64,000 nucleotides of DNA from Chloroflexota bacterium (GTDB lineage: Bacteria; Chloroflexota; Anaerolineae; UBA1429), in assembly GCA_012729455.1 (NCBI GenBank), contig JAAYDC010000005.1, positions 1-64,000 on the forward strand, given 5' to 3'. The position numbers and the translations under genes were made by a program. The number at the start of each line of letters is the position of its first letter. Within the stretch, counting starts at the first letter, position 1. The notes under the pieces are model-generated. The model saw nothing but the letters and a program-made list of their open reading frames with translations. It did not search any database and was not told where the DNA came from. Of the stretch, positions 57,344 to 64,000 are shown piece after piece.

Positions 57344-59400
57344 GCCGAACGCTTTTCCAGTGCCAAGCGGGTTTCTTCCGAGACCTGCTGGTAGTGCGAA
57401 AACTGCATGGTAAAGTTTCCGCGCCCCTGAGTAGCAGAACGCAGCGAAGTGGCATAGCCAAACATTTTGGCCAGCGGTATATTGGCCAGGATACTCTGCT
57501 GGCCGGCGCTGCGCAGCTCAATGCCCTGGATGACGGCCGCGCGCGACGACAGGTCATTGATCATGTCGCCGGTGTATTCCTGTGGGGCAGTTGCCTCAAC
57601 TGACATGACCGGCTCCAGCAGAATCGGCGCACCGCGGCTCATTGCTGCGCGAAACGCCAGCATGCCGGCTGCTTCAAAGGCGCGCTCAGACGAATCCACC
57701 TCGTGGAACTTGCCGTCCACCAACGTGGCTTTAACATCCACCACCGGCTGCTTGGCCACCACACCGGCCTTCATGGCCTCGATGATGCCAGCCTCGACCG
57801 CCGGGATGAACTCTTTGGGGATCGCGCCGCCGGTGATCTTGTTCTCAAAGACAAACCCGCTGTTGCGCGGTAGCGGCTCGAGCTCGATCTCGGCTACCGC
57901 GAACTGCCCATGTCCGCCGGTTTGCTTGACGTGCCGGCCTTCTGCGCGCGCGCTGCGCGTGATCGACTCGCAATAAGCCACCTTGGGCTCACCGGCTGCC
58001 ACTTCCACACGGAACTCGCGCCGCAGGCGGTCGATGACCACGTCCAGATGCAGCTCGCCCATACCGGAGAGGATCGTCTCCTCGGTGCGTTCATCGGTGC
58101 GCACCAGCAGGGTGGGGTCCTCCTCAGACAGGCGCTGCAAGGCCAACGAGAGGCGATCCTGGTCGGCGCGCTTGGCGGGCGCGATGGCGATGTTGATGAC
58201 CGGCGTGGGGAAGCCGATTTCCTCCAGCACCACCGGGTGCGACGTCGCACAGATCGTCTGGCCCGTGCGCGCGTTCTTGAGCCCCAGGATCGCACCGATA
58301 TCGCCGGCACCGATCTCTACGATATCCTCGCGGTGGTCGGCGTGCATGCGTACCAACCGGCCGATGCGTTCGGAACGGTTGACCGAGGCATTCAGCACGG
58401 TATCACCGCTGCGCAGTACGCCCGAATAAACCCGGAAAAACGCCAGGCGGCCGACATAGGGGTCGGTGCTGATCTTGAAAATCAGCGCCGTAAAGGGTTC
58501 GTCCATGCTGGTATGGCAGACCACTTCGGTCTCTTCCCAGGGTACTTTGCCAACGATGGGCGGGATGTCCAGTGGCGAGGGCAGGTAAGCAATGACGGCA
58601 TCCAGCAGGGGGATGATGGCGATGCCGCGAAAGGCCGAGCCGCACAGTACCGGTGTGGCTTGGTTGCTGAGCGTGGCACGCCTGAGAGCCTGACGGATCG
58701 TTTCCGGGGCGATCTTTTCGCCCTCGAGGTAGAGCGTAGCAATCTCGTCGTCGGCATCCGCCAGCGCCTCGATCATGCGCTCGCGGCGCGCGCGCGCTTC
58801 GTCGCGCAACTCGGCAGGGATCTCTTGCTGTACTGACTGGTTACCCTGGTCGATGAGCGCGCGCATCTCGATCAGGTCGATCATACCGCGCAGGTTGGAT
58901 TCGCTGCCGATCGGCATCTGCAGCACGATGGGATGTGCCTTCAACCGGTCGCGAATCATCCCGACGGTGTTATCCAGGCTGGCTCCCATGCGGTCAAGCT
59001 TGTTGACAAAGCAGATACGCGGTACGCCGTAACGGTTGGCCTGGTGCCAGACCGTCTCGGATTGCGGTTCGACGCCCGAGACGCCGTCAAACACCACCAC
59101 GCCGCCATCCAGCACACGCAGCGAGCGCTGCACCTCGGCGGTGAAATCGATGTGACCGGGTGTGTCGATCAGGTTGATCTGGTGATCCTTCCAGGCGCAG
59201 GTGATCGCCGCCGATTGAATAGTGATGCCGCGTTCGCGTTCCTGGGGCATAAAGTCAGTAACGGTATTGCCGGCATCTACGCTGCCTGAGCGGTGCAGCA
59301 TACCGGTCTGGAAGAGGATCCGCTCGGTCGTGCTGGTCTTGCCCGCATCGATGTGAGCAATGATGCCGATATTGCGCATCTGATTCAGTTTCGTAAACAT
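57340..59400 (-). CDS. fusA: elongation factor G
   Basis: A 686-residue translational GTPase that drives ribosomal translocation. The five-domain layout is intact: G1 AHIDAGKT (16-23), switch I with ERGITIQSAA, G3 DTPGHIDF, G4 NKLDRMG, domain II (FRVYSGVLRSGDTV), domain IV (HVKQTGGHGQFAVAEIELEP...AVEAGIIEAMKAGV) and domain V (LLEPVMSVEATAPQEYTGDMINDLSSR). It is encoded alone, away from rpsL/rpsG/tuf, so it may be an additional EF-G. Start ATG 59400 is 6 bases after GGAGG. The first six codons of the longer frame overlap a leader with a terminator-like hairpin. Confidence 0.95.
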   Translation of the reverse strand: MFTKLNQMRNIGIIAHIDAGKTSTTERILFQTGMLHRSGSVDAGNTVTDFMPQERERGITIQSAAITCAWKDHQINLIDTPGHIDFTAEVQRSLRVLDGGVVVFDGVSGVEPQSETVWHQANRYGVPRICFVNKLDRMGASLDNTVGMIRDRLKAHPIVLQMPIGSESNLRGMIDLIEMRALIDQGNQSVQQEIPAELRDEARARRERMIEALADADDEIATLYLEGEKIAPETIRQALRRATLSNQATPVLCGSAFRGIAIIPLLDAVIAYLPSPLDIPPIVGKVPWEETEVVCHTSMDEPFTALIFKISTDPYVGRLAFFRVYSGVLRSGDTVLNASVNRSERIGRLVRMHADHREDIVEIGAGDIGAILGLKNARTGQTICATSHPVVLEEIGFPTPVINIAIAPAKRADQDRLSLALQRLSEEDPTLLVRTDERTEETILSGMGELHLDVVIDRLRREFRVEVAAGEPKVAYCESITRSARAEGRHVKQTGGHGQFAVAEIELEPLPRNSGFVFENKITGGAIPKEFIPAVEAGIIEAMKAGVVAKQPVVDVKATLVDGKFHEVDSSERAFEAAGMLAFRAAMSRGAPILLEPVMSVEATAPQEYTGDMINDLSSRAAVIQGIELRSAGQQSILANIPLAKMFGYATSLRSATQGRGNFTMQFSHYQQVSEETRLALEKRSA

Positions 59401-59416
59401 CGTACCTCCGAGGCAC

Positions 59417-59452
59417 AAAAAAACGGCGACGCTCTCGGGAGCGTGATCGCCG
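59417..59452 (-). promoter_or_regulatory. terminator-like hairpin in the fusA leader (attenuator candidate)
   Basis: On the minus strand, a GC-rich stem forms from 59452-59447 with 59429-59424 (CGGCGA pairing) plus 59443-59439 with 59434-59430, closed by a 4-base loop with a 3-base bulge. It is followed at once by seven T residues (59423-59417). This is a rho-independent terminator shape located after the fusA promoter and 17 bp before its start codon. No minus-strand gene lies upstream for it to terminate, so premature termination of fusA transcription is the likely purpose. Confidence 0.7.
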
Positions 59453-59489
59453 CATGAATCGTCCGGTGATTAGCGGTCAGAACCAGCTT

Positions 59490-59518
59490 ATTATAGGCAC
59501 GCAGCAGTAGAAGTCCAA
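59490..59518 (-). promoter_or_regulatory. fusA promoter
   Basis: On the minus strand, TTGGAC (59518-59513), 17-bp spacer, consensus TATAAT (59495-59490). Initiation near 59483 would give a leader of about 83 bases containing the hairpin. Confidence 0.75.
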
Positions 59519-59683
59519 AAGTTCCCCGTGGATAACCTGTGGATAACTGGCTGGCAAGCCGGAGACCGGGAGTCAGTGAAATTGCAAGAATAATTGCAAT
59601 TATAGTAGCCAAAAGGCCTGAAAGAAGCTCACTGCAACGGTCATGCTATATAACACAATAGGTGGGCATAAATGCTTTAATGG

Positions 59684-59699
59684 ACACTGTATATAGTAT
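59684..59699 (+). promoter_or_regulatory. NrdR box-like site upstream of nrdD
   Basis: ACACTGTATATAGTAT agrees closely with the NrdR consensus (acaCwAtATaTwGtgt). A weaker half-box (CTATATA, 59646-59652) lies 41 bp upstream, about four helical turns, where the second box of a NrdR pair could sit. NrdR normally represses ribonucleotide reductase genes. Confidence 0.7.
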
Positions 59700-59703
59700 T
59701 ATC

Positions 59704-59722
59704 TCGAGTTTTTAAAACTCGA
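59704..59722. promoter_or_regulatory. perfect 19-bp inverted repeat between NrdR box and -35
   Basis: TCGAGTTTT and AAAACTCGA are exact 9-bp inverted repeats around a single central T, ending 11 bp before the nrdD -35 hexamer. Shape and position fit a dimeric regulator operator. The regulator is not identified. Confidence 0.6.
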
Positions 59723-59733
59723 CGCAAAAACTA

Positions 59734-59762
59734 TTGCATTTATTTGAGAGGTGTGTTATAGT
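59734..59762 (+). promoter_or_regulatory. nrdD promoter with extended -10
   Basis: TTGCAT (59734-59739), 17-bp spacer, TATAGT (59757-59762), with TG one base upstream of the -10 (59754-59755), an extended -10 element. The start codon of nrdD is at 59868. Confidence 0.7.
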
Positions 59763-59779
59763 GGCTCGTGTGGCCGGAT

Positions 59780-59843
59780 AACAACGACGAATCTGGCCGC
59801 TTTTTCACCTTTACTGAGAGGTAACATCAAGTCAGTCGTTGTT
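59780..59843 (+). other. long-range stem in the nrdD leader RNA
   Basis: AACAACGAC (59780-59788) is exactly complementary to GTCGTTGTT (59835-59843), which could close a loop in the 5' leader about 25 bases before the ATG. No known riboswitch core was recognised inside. Confidence 0.4.
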
Positions 59844-59867
59844 AAACAGTGTTTACGGAGGATCGCT

Positions 59868-61997
59868 ATGTTAGAGTCTACCCCACGTCTAGTTCGTAAG
59901 CGCGATGGCCGCGTTGTGTCGTTTGATCAGACCAAGATCACCAACGCGGTGTTCAAGGCCGCGCAGGCGGTGGGTGGGGAAGACTATGACCGCGCCGTCT
60001 TTATCTCAAACCACATCGTGGACGAGCTCGGCAAGCTATACGGGCGCGAGGGCATCCCCGGTGTTGAAGATATCCAGGACATGGTCGAGCGCATGCTCAT
60101 CAAGCATGGGCATGCCCGCACGGCCAAGGCTTATATCCTTTACCGTGACCTGCACAACAAGCTGCGCGATATCCGCGCGCTGATCGACGCCAACGAGCTG
60201 GTGGATGGCTACCTCGACCACCTCGACTGGCGCGTGAACGAAAACTCCAACATGGGCTTTTCGCTGCAGGGCCTCAATAACCACATCTTTACGGCGGTCA
60301 ACAGCGCCTATTGGCTCAACCGCCTTTACCCGCCGCACATCCGCGACGCGCACATCAATGGCGACCTGCACCTGCACGATCTGTACATCCTGGCTGTCTA
60401 TTGCTGCGGCTGGGACCTGCGCGACCTCTTGTTGCGCGGTTTCGGCGGAGTGACGGGCAAGGTCGACTGCAAACCGCCCAAGCATTTTCGCTCGGCGCTG
60501 GGGCAGATCGTCAACTTTTTCTATACCATCCAGGGCGAATCGGCCGGCGCTGTGGCCTTTTCATGCTTTGACACTTACCTGGCGCCCTTTATCAGATACG
60601 ACAACCTCTCTCCCAAAGATGTGCGGCAGGCGCTGCAGGAGTTTATCTTTAACATGAACGTGCCCACCCGCGTGGGCTTTCAGACGCCCTTTACCAACCT
60701 GACGATGGATCTGACGGTGCCCTCGACCTTGGCCAACGAGCACGTCATCATCGGGGGCGAGCTGCAGGAAGCCACCTATGGCGAATTCCAGGCCGAGATG
60801 GACCTCTTTAACCGCACCTTTGCCGAGTTAATGCTGGAGGGCGACGCCAAGGGGCGCGTCTTTACCTTCCCGATCCCGACCTATAACATCACGCGCGACT
60901 TTGACTGGGATAACCACAATATCGACGCTGTCTGGCAGATGACGGCCAAGTACGGCATTCCCTACTTTGCCAACTTTGTGAACTCGGATATGGACCCGGA
61001 AGATGTGCGTTCGATGTGCTGCCGTCTGCGCCTTGATAACCGCGAGCTGCGCAGCCGCGGTGGCGGCCTGTTCGGGGCCAATCCGCTCACCGGCAGCGTC
61101 GGTGTGGTGACGCTCAACCTGACGCGCATCGGCTACCTGGCTAACTCAGAAGAGGACTTTTTCCGGCGCGTTTCCGACCTGATGGATATTGCCAAAGAGA
61201 GCTTGGTGATCAAGCGCGGAGTGATTGAGCGCTTTACCGAGGGCGGCTTGTATCCCTACTCGCGTCATTACCTGTCGGATATCCGCCAGCGAATGGGCAA
61301 GTACTGGACGAACCACTTTAGCACCATCGGCCTTAACGGCATGAACGAGGCTCTGCTCAACTTTATGGGTGTTGATCTGACGACTGCGCGCGGCCAGGCT
61401 TTTACCGCCAAGCTGCTCGATTTCATGCGCGACCGGCTGCTGACCTATCAGGCTGAGACCGGCGACATGTTTAACCTCGAAGCCACGCCGGCTGAGGGCA
61501 CCAGCTATCGCTTTGCGCTCCTGGACCGTGCGCGCTATCCGGATATCATTTCAGCCACCACCGGCACGCCCGGCGCTGAGCCCTATTATACCAACTCGAC
61601 CCAACTGCCAGTGGACGCCACCGACGACATCTTTGAGGCGCTCGAGTGGCAGGATGAACTGCAGACCAAATACACCGGCGGTACGGTGGTGCACGTCTTC
61701 CTGGGTGAAAAACTGCCCTCGATCGAATCCACCAAGGCGCTGGTCAAGTCGATCGCCAACGGCTACAAGCTGCCCTACTTTACGCTCACGCCCACCTTTT
61801 CGGTCTGCCCGACTCACGGCTACCTGGCAGGCGAACACTTTACCTGCCCGGTGTGCCAGCCCGAGGAATCCTGCGAGGTTTACTCGCGGGTAGTGGGCTA
61901 TCTACGGCCCGTCAAGCAATGGAACCGCGGCAAGGTCGCAGAGTTTGAGCAGCGCCGCACCTTTGAGGTGGCTTCGGAGCCATCCGAACAGGCGTGA
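59868..61997 (+). CDS. nrdD: anaerobic (class III) ribonucleoside-triphosphate reductase
   Basis: A 709-residue glycyl-radical enzyme making deoxyribonucleotides without oxygen. The N-terminal ATP-cone (about 1-95, LVRKRDGRVVSFDQTKITNAVFKA) gives allosteric control. The barrel has NMGFSLQGLNNHIF, LHLHDLYILAVYCCGWDLRDLL and FTNLTMDLTVPS. The C-terminus holds the zinc site cysteines (SVCPTHGYLAGEHFTCPVC and a later SCEV). The glycyl-radical loop is YSRVVGYLRPVKQWNRGK. CGGAGG precedes ATG 59868. A NrdR box and extended -10 promoter lie upstream. nrdG overlaps its stop by 4 bp. Confidence 0.95.
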   Translation: MLESTPRLVRKRDGRVVSFDQTKITNAVFKAAQAVGGEDYDRAVFISNHIVDELGKLYGREGIPGVEDIQDMVERMLIKHGHARTAKAYILYRDLHNKLRDIRALIDANELVDGYLDHLDWRVNENSNMGFSLQGLNNHIFTAVNSAYWLNRLYPPHIRDAHINGDLHLHDLYILAVYCCGWDLRDLLLRGFGGVTGKVDCKPPKHFRSALGQIVNFFYTIQGESAGAVAFSCFDTYLAPFIRYDNLSPKDVRQALQEFIFNMNVPTRVGFQTPFTNLTMDLTVPSTLANEHVIIGGELQEATYGEFQAEMDLFNRTFAELMLEGDAKGRVFTFPIPTYNITRDFDWDNHNIDAVWQMTAKYGIPYFANFVNSDMDPEDVRSMCCRLRLDNRELRSRGGGLFGANPLTGSVGVVTLNLTRIGYLANSEEDFFRRVSDLMDIAKESLVIKRGVIERFTEGGLYPYSRHYLSDIRQRMGKYWTNHFSTIGLNGMNEALLNFMGVDLTTARGQAFTAKLLDFMRDRLLTYQAETGDMFNLEATPAEGTSYRFALLDRARYPDIISATTGTPGAEPYYTNSTQLPVDATDDIFEALEWQDELQTKYTGGTVVHVFLGEKLPSIESTKALVKSIANGYKLPYFTLTPTFSVCPTHGYLAGEHFTCPVCQPEESCEVYSRVVGYLRPVKQWNRGKVAEFEQRRTFEVASEPSEQA

Positions 61998-62698
61998 AGA
62001 TCGCCGGTATACAGCGCGTCAGCCTGCTGGATTATCCCGGTCGGGTTGCAGCCACCCTCTTTGTGGCTGGTTGCAACCTGAACTGCGGTTTTTGTTACAA
62101 CCGTTGGATGATCGACGCCGACGCCGTGACAGAAAGCCTCACTGTCGCCAGCCTGTTGAGCTGGCTGGCGACTCGCCGTGACAAGCTCCAGGGAATTTGC
62201 ATTACCGGCGGCGAACCGCTGATGCATCCTCAGCTGCCTGACCTGATCGGAGCAATCCGCGCGCTGGGCTTTGATATCAAGCTGGATACCAACGGCACCT
62301 GGCCAAAGCGCCTGCAGAACCTGATCCAGGCCAAACAGCTCAACTATATTGCCCTCGACCTCAAAGCCCCTCTTGATGCGCGTTATGCCCAGGTTTCCGG
62401 CGGATATGACGTCAGCGCCAAGGTGATCCACACCCTCGCGGTGCTGCGTGCCAGCGGTGTGCCCTACGAATTGCGCACCACGGTATGCCCAGGTCTGGGG
62501 AAGGCCGAACTGGGAGCGATCGCCGAGGCGGTGCAGCCCGAAGAACGCTGGTATCTACAGCCCTTTCGTGCCGTAGAGGGGGTCATCCCAGAATGGCGCG
62601 AGCGCGAGGCGCTCTCGGATGGGGCGCTGCTGACGGTGGCTGAATTATTTCGCGGCTACCTGCCGTTGATCGAGGTGCGCGGGGTTGAGGCTGGCTAG
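61994..62698 (+). CDS. nrdG: anaerobic ribonucleotide reductase activating protein
   Basis: A 234-residue radical-SAM activase that installs the glycyl radical on NrdD. The 4Fe-4S motif is CNLNCGFC (C27, C31, C34). ITGGEPLMHP is the SAM-binding GGE motif, and LDTNGTWP and IALDLKAPLDARY follow in order. Start is GTG 61994, overlapping the nrdD stop as GTGA, so translation is coupled. The end overlaps the convergent transporter gene by 4 bp. Confidence 0.93.
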   Translation: MKIAGIQRVSLLDYPGRVAATLFVAGCNLNCGFCYNRWMIDADAVTESLTVASLLSWLATRRDKLQGICITGGEPLMHPQLPDLIGAIRALGFDIKLDTNGTWPKRLQNLIQAKQLNYIALDLKAPLDARYAQVSGGYDVSAKVIHTLAVLRASGVPYELRTTVCPGLGKAELGAIAEAVQPEERWYLQPFRAVEGVIPEWREREALSDGALLTVAELFRGYLPLIEVRGVEAG

Positions 62699-64000
62699 AT
62701 CGTGTCGTTTGTGTTTTGGCGTGCCTTGAGCTGCGCGCGGAGTTTTTGGTGCTCTTCGCGGCTGATCGGGTAGAGTGCCGCAAAAATTATCCCGCACAAC
62801 AGGAGCAAAGCCGGTCCCAAGCCGGTGAATAGGCGGATCGCCAGAAGAGCATTGGCCGGCTGCATGGGTTGGTTAGCGACATACCCGCTCCACTCCAACA
62901 CCACGCCGATCAGCAGGAGCACTACCCCGCTGATCGCTTTTTGTGCCATCATCACGATCGAATAATAAGCTCCCTCACGGCGTTGGCCGGTGCGTAGCTC
63001 GTCCCACTCGATGGCATCCGGGATGATCGACCATGGCAGCACATGAGCGGCCGAAACACCAATCCCCGCTAAAAACGCCATCATGATAAAGGTGAGCACC
63101 GGCGTATCCGTTGGCAGTATCATGATCCACAGCTGCACCAGCATCCAGAAGCCAATGCCGATGATATACGCGAGGCGCTTGTTCTTGCGCTTGGAAAACA
63201 TCGTCCAGAAGGGTAAAAACAGCAGGGCAGTCGCAAAGAGCGTGCCGAACACCAGGTTGCTGATCTCCGGGCGCCGCAGATAGTAACGCAGGTAGTAGAG
63301 CATTACCCCCGAAAGCACGTCCACGGCGCACCAGGTGAACAGGTGGATGCCCATGCTCACTAAAAAGGGGCGGTTGGAGAACACAGCGGAAAACGAGCTC
63401 AGCAGCTTGGGGTGCTTTTCAATGGGGATATCACTGCGTTCGCGTGTGCCGAAAAAGGTCACCAGCAGTAAAAAGATGCCCACCACCGCAAACACCACGC
63501 CGGTTTTAAAGATAGAGTCAGCGTGCTCGGGAGTGTAGGTGGGCACCAACACGGTCGGCAGAGTGAACGCTACCAGGCTCCCAAAGATCGAAAAGCCCAT
63601 ACGAAAGGCCGTCAGGGTGGTTCGCTCGTCATAATCGTGCGTGAGCTCGGGAGTCAGCGCAAAGTAGGGCATATAGGTGAGGGTGGCAGCCGTGTCGTAT
63701 GCCACCAGCACGGCAGCGTAAAAGACGGCTTTGAGGGTCGGGTTGGCGATCGGCGCGTTCCACCAGAGGAGCACAAAGAGCACCCCAAAGGGGATGGCGC
63801 CATACAGAAGAAATGGCCTGCGCCGGCCGAAACGCGTATGTGTCGAATCTGACAGGTGCCCGACGATCGGGTCGTTGATCCAATCCCACTGGCGCGAAAT
63901 AAAGATCACGAGGCCGGCCAATGCTGGACGCAAGCCGACCACATCGGTCAAAAAGATCAGCAGGTAAACACTCACCATCGTAGAGGTGGTGCTAAAGCTA
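62695..64000 (-). CDS. GPH/MFS_2-family sugar symporter, N-terminus beyond the window
   Basis: At least 434 residues of a 12-helix glycoside-pentoside-hexuronide:cation symporter. The reading frame stays open to the window edge, with SFSTTSTMVSVYLLIFLTDVVGL, so the true start lies outside. Family features are the RQWDWINDPIVGHLSDSTHTRFGRRRPFLLYGAIPFG loop, the YMPYFALTPELTHDYDERT loop and the PWSIIPDAIEWDELRTGQRREGAYYS loop. Members import glycosides or uronides with sodium or protons, in keeping with the many intracellular glycosidases here. It is convergent with nrdG (4-bp overlap). Confidence 0.88.
   Translation of the reverse strand, partial: SFSTTSTMVSVYLLIFLTDVVGLRPALAGLVIFISRQWDWINDPIVGHLSDSTHTRFGRRRPFLLYGAIPFGVLFVLLWWNAPIANPTLKAVFYAAVLVAYDTAATLTYMPYFALTPELTHDYDERTTLTAFRMGFSIFGSLVAFTLPTVLVPTYTPEHADSIFKTGVVFAVVGIFLLLVTFFGTRERSDIPIEKHPKLLSSFSAVFSNRPFLVSMGIHLFTWCAVDVLSGVMLYYLRYYLRRPEISNLVFGTLFATALLFLPFWTMFSKRKNKRLAYIIGIGFWMLVQLWIMILPTDTPVLTFIMMAFLAGIGVSAAHVLPWSIIPDAIEWDELRTGQRREGAYYSIVMMAQKAISGVVLLLIGVVLEWSGYVANQPMQPANALLAIRLFTGLGPALLLLCGIIFAALYPISREEHQKLRAQLKARQNTNDTI

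Noticed and set aside
59255-59455. 66-residue Arg-rich frame overlapping the fusA start as an independent gene
   Set aside because: After the first dozen codons it is simply fusA in another frame. I kept only its first part as a speculative leader peptide in the attenuator finding.

Overview
The window looks like a chromosomal segment of an uncultured Chloroflexota bacterium, most likely class Anaerolineae. This is an inference from several traits: surface proteins with Thr-Pro linkers, many glycoside hydrolases with ABC and GPH/MFS sugar uptake, a tiny AURKAIP1/COX24-type basic protein, an anaerobic class III ribonucleotide reductase, SelB, and high-GC coding DNA with A/T-rich promoters. NrdD/NrdG fit an anaerobic lifestyle. 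I see no rRNA, CRISPR array, integrase or insertion sequence. The region reads as ordinary chromosome with two visibly frame-damaged genes.

Layout. 1-5.1 kb: a DUF72 tail, a GH28-like beta-helix protein, a MarR regulator, and an ABC-F ATPase overlapping coaE and a small membrane protein. 5.3-8.2 kb: a cell-wall amidase and two anchored extracellular proteins. 8.2-11 kb: a clan GH-D glycosidase with a uroporphyrinogen-decarboxylase-family protein. 11-14.4 kb: an anchored C39-like protein and a eukaryote-type topoisomerase IB. 14.4-19.5 kb: a HAD hydrolase, a UgpC/MsmX-type ATPase, a GH51 arabinofuranosidase and an MFS carrier. 19.5-25.6 kb: a PhnP-like hydrolase, a nitroreductase, and a three-gene unit of L,D-transpeptidase, coiled-coil protein and SelB. 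25.7-30 kb: a COX24-like miniprotein, a doubly frameshifted URO-D pseudogene, an inhibitor-like small protein coupled to an intracellular subtilisin, a ferritin-like protein and RsmI. 30-36 kb: an amidohydrolase, an unknown protein, an esterase, a metallo-hydrolase-folP-folK operon and a lipoprotein.

36.1-41.3 kb holds the most system-like locus. It is a tightly overlapping three-gene operon: a degenerate UvrD-like ATPase, an intact UvrD-type helicase, and a PD-(D/E)XK nuclease with an AddB/Cas4-type iron-sulfur cysteine pattern. Together they resemble an AddAB/RecBCD-like end-processing machine split into three chains. 41.2-49 kb is a carbohydrate region with four TIM-barrel glycosidase-like genes, an M55 aminopeptidase and an HpcH/HpaI aldolase. 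49-51.3 kb encodes a lipoprotein and two small proteins behind a long AT-rich leader. 51.5-57.3 kb has tRNA-Asp, an SDR epimerase, a homologue of the tRNA-queuosine mannosyltransferase (formerly DUF3524), and three glycosidase-like genes. 57.3-64 kb has fusA behind an apparent transcription attenuator, nrdD/nrdG behind a NrdR-like box, and a partial GPH-family sugar transporter.

Promoters listed are sigma-70-like hexamer pairs found by eye. Several have textbook 17-bp spacing upstream of genes whose starts were chosen independently from ribosome-binding sites. All functional names rest on motif recognition from translated sequence, without database searches.
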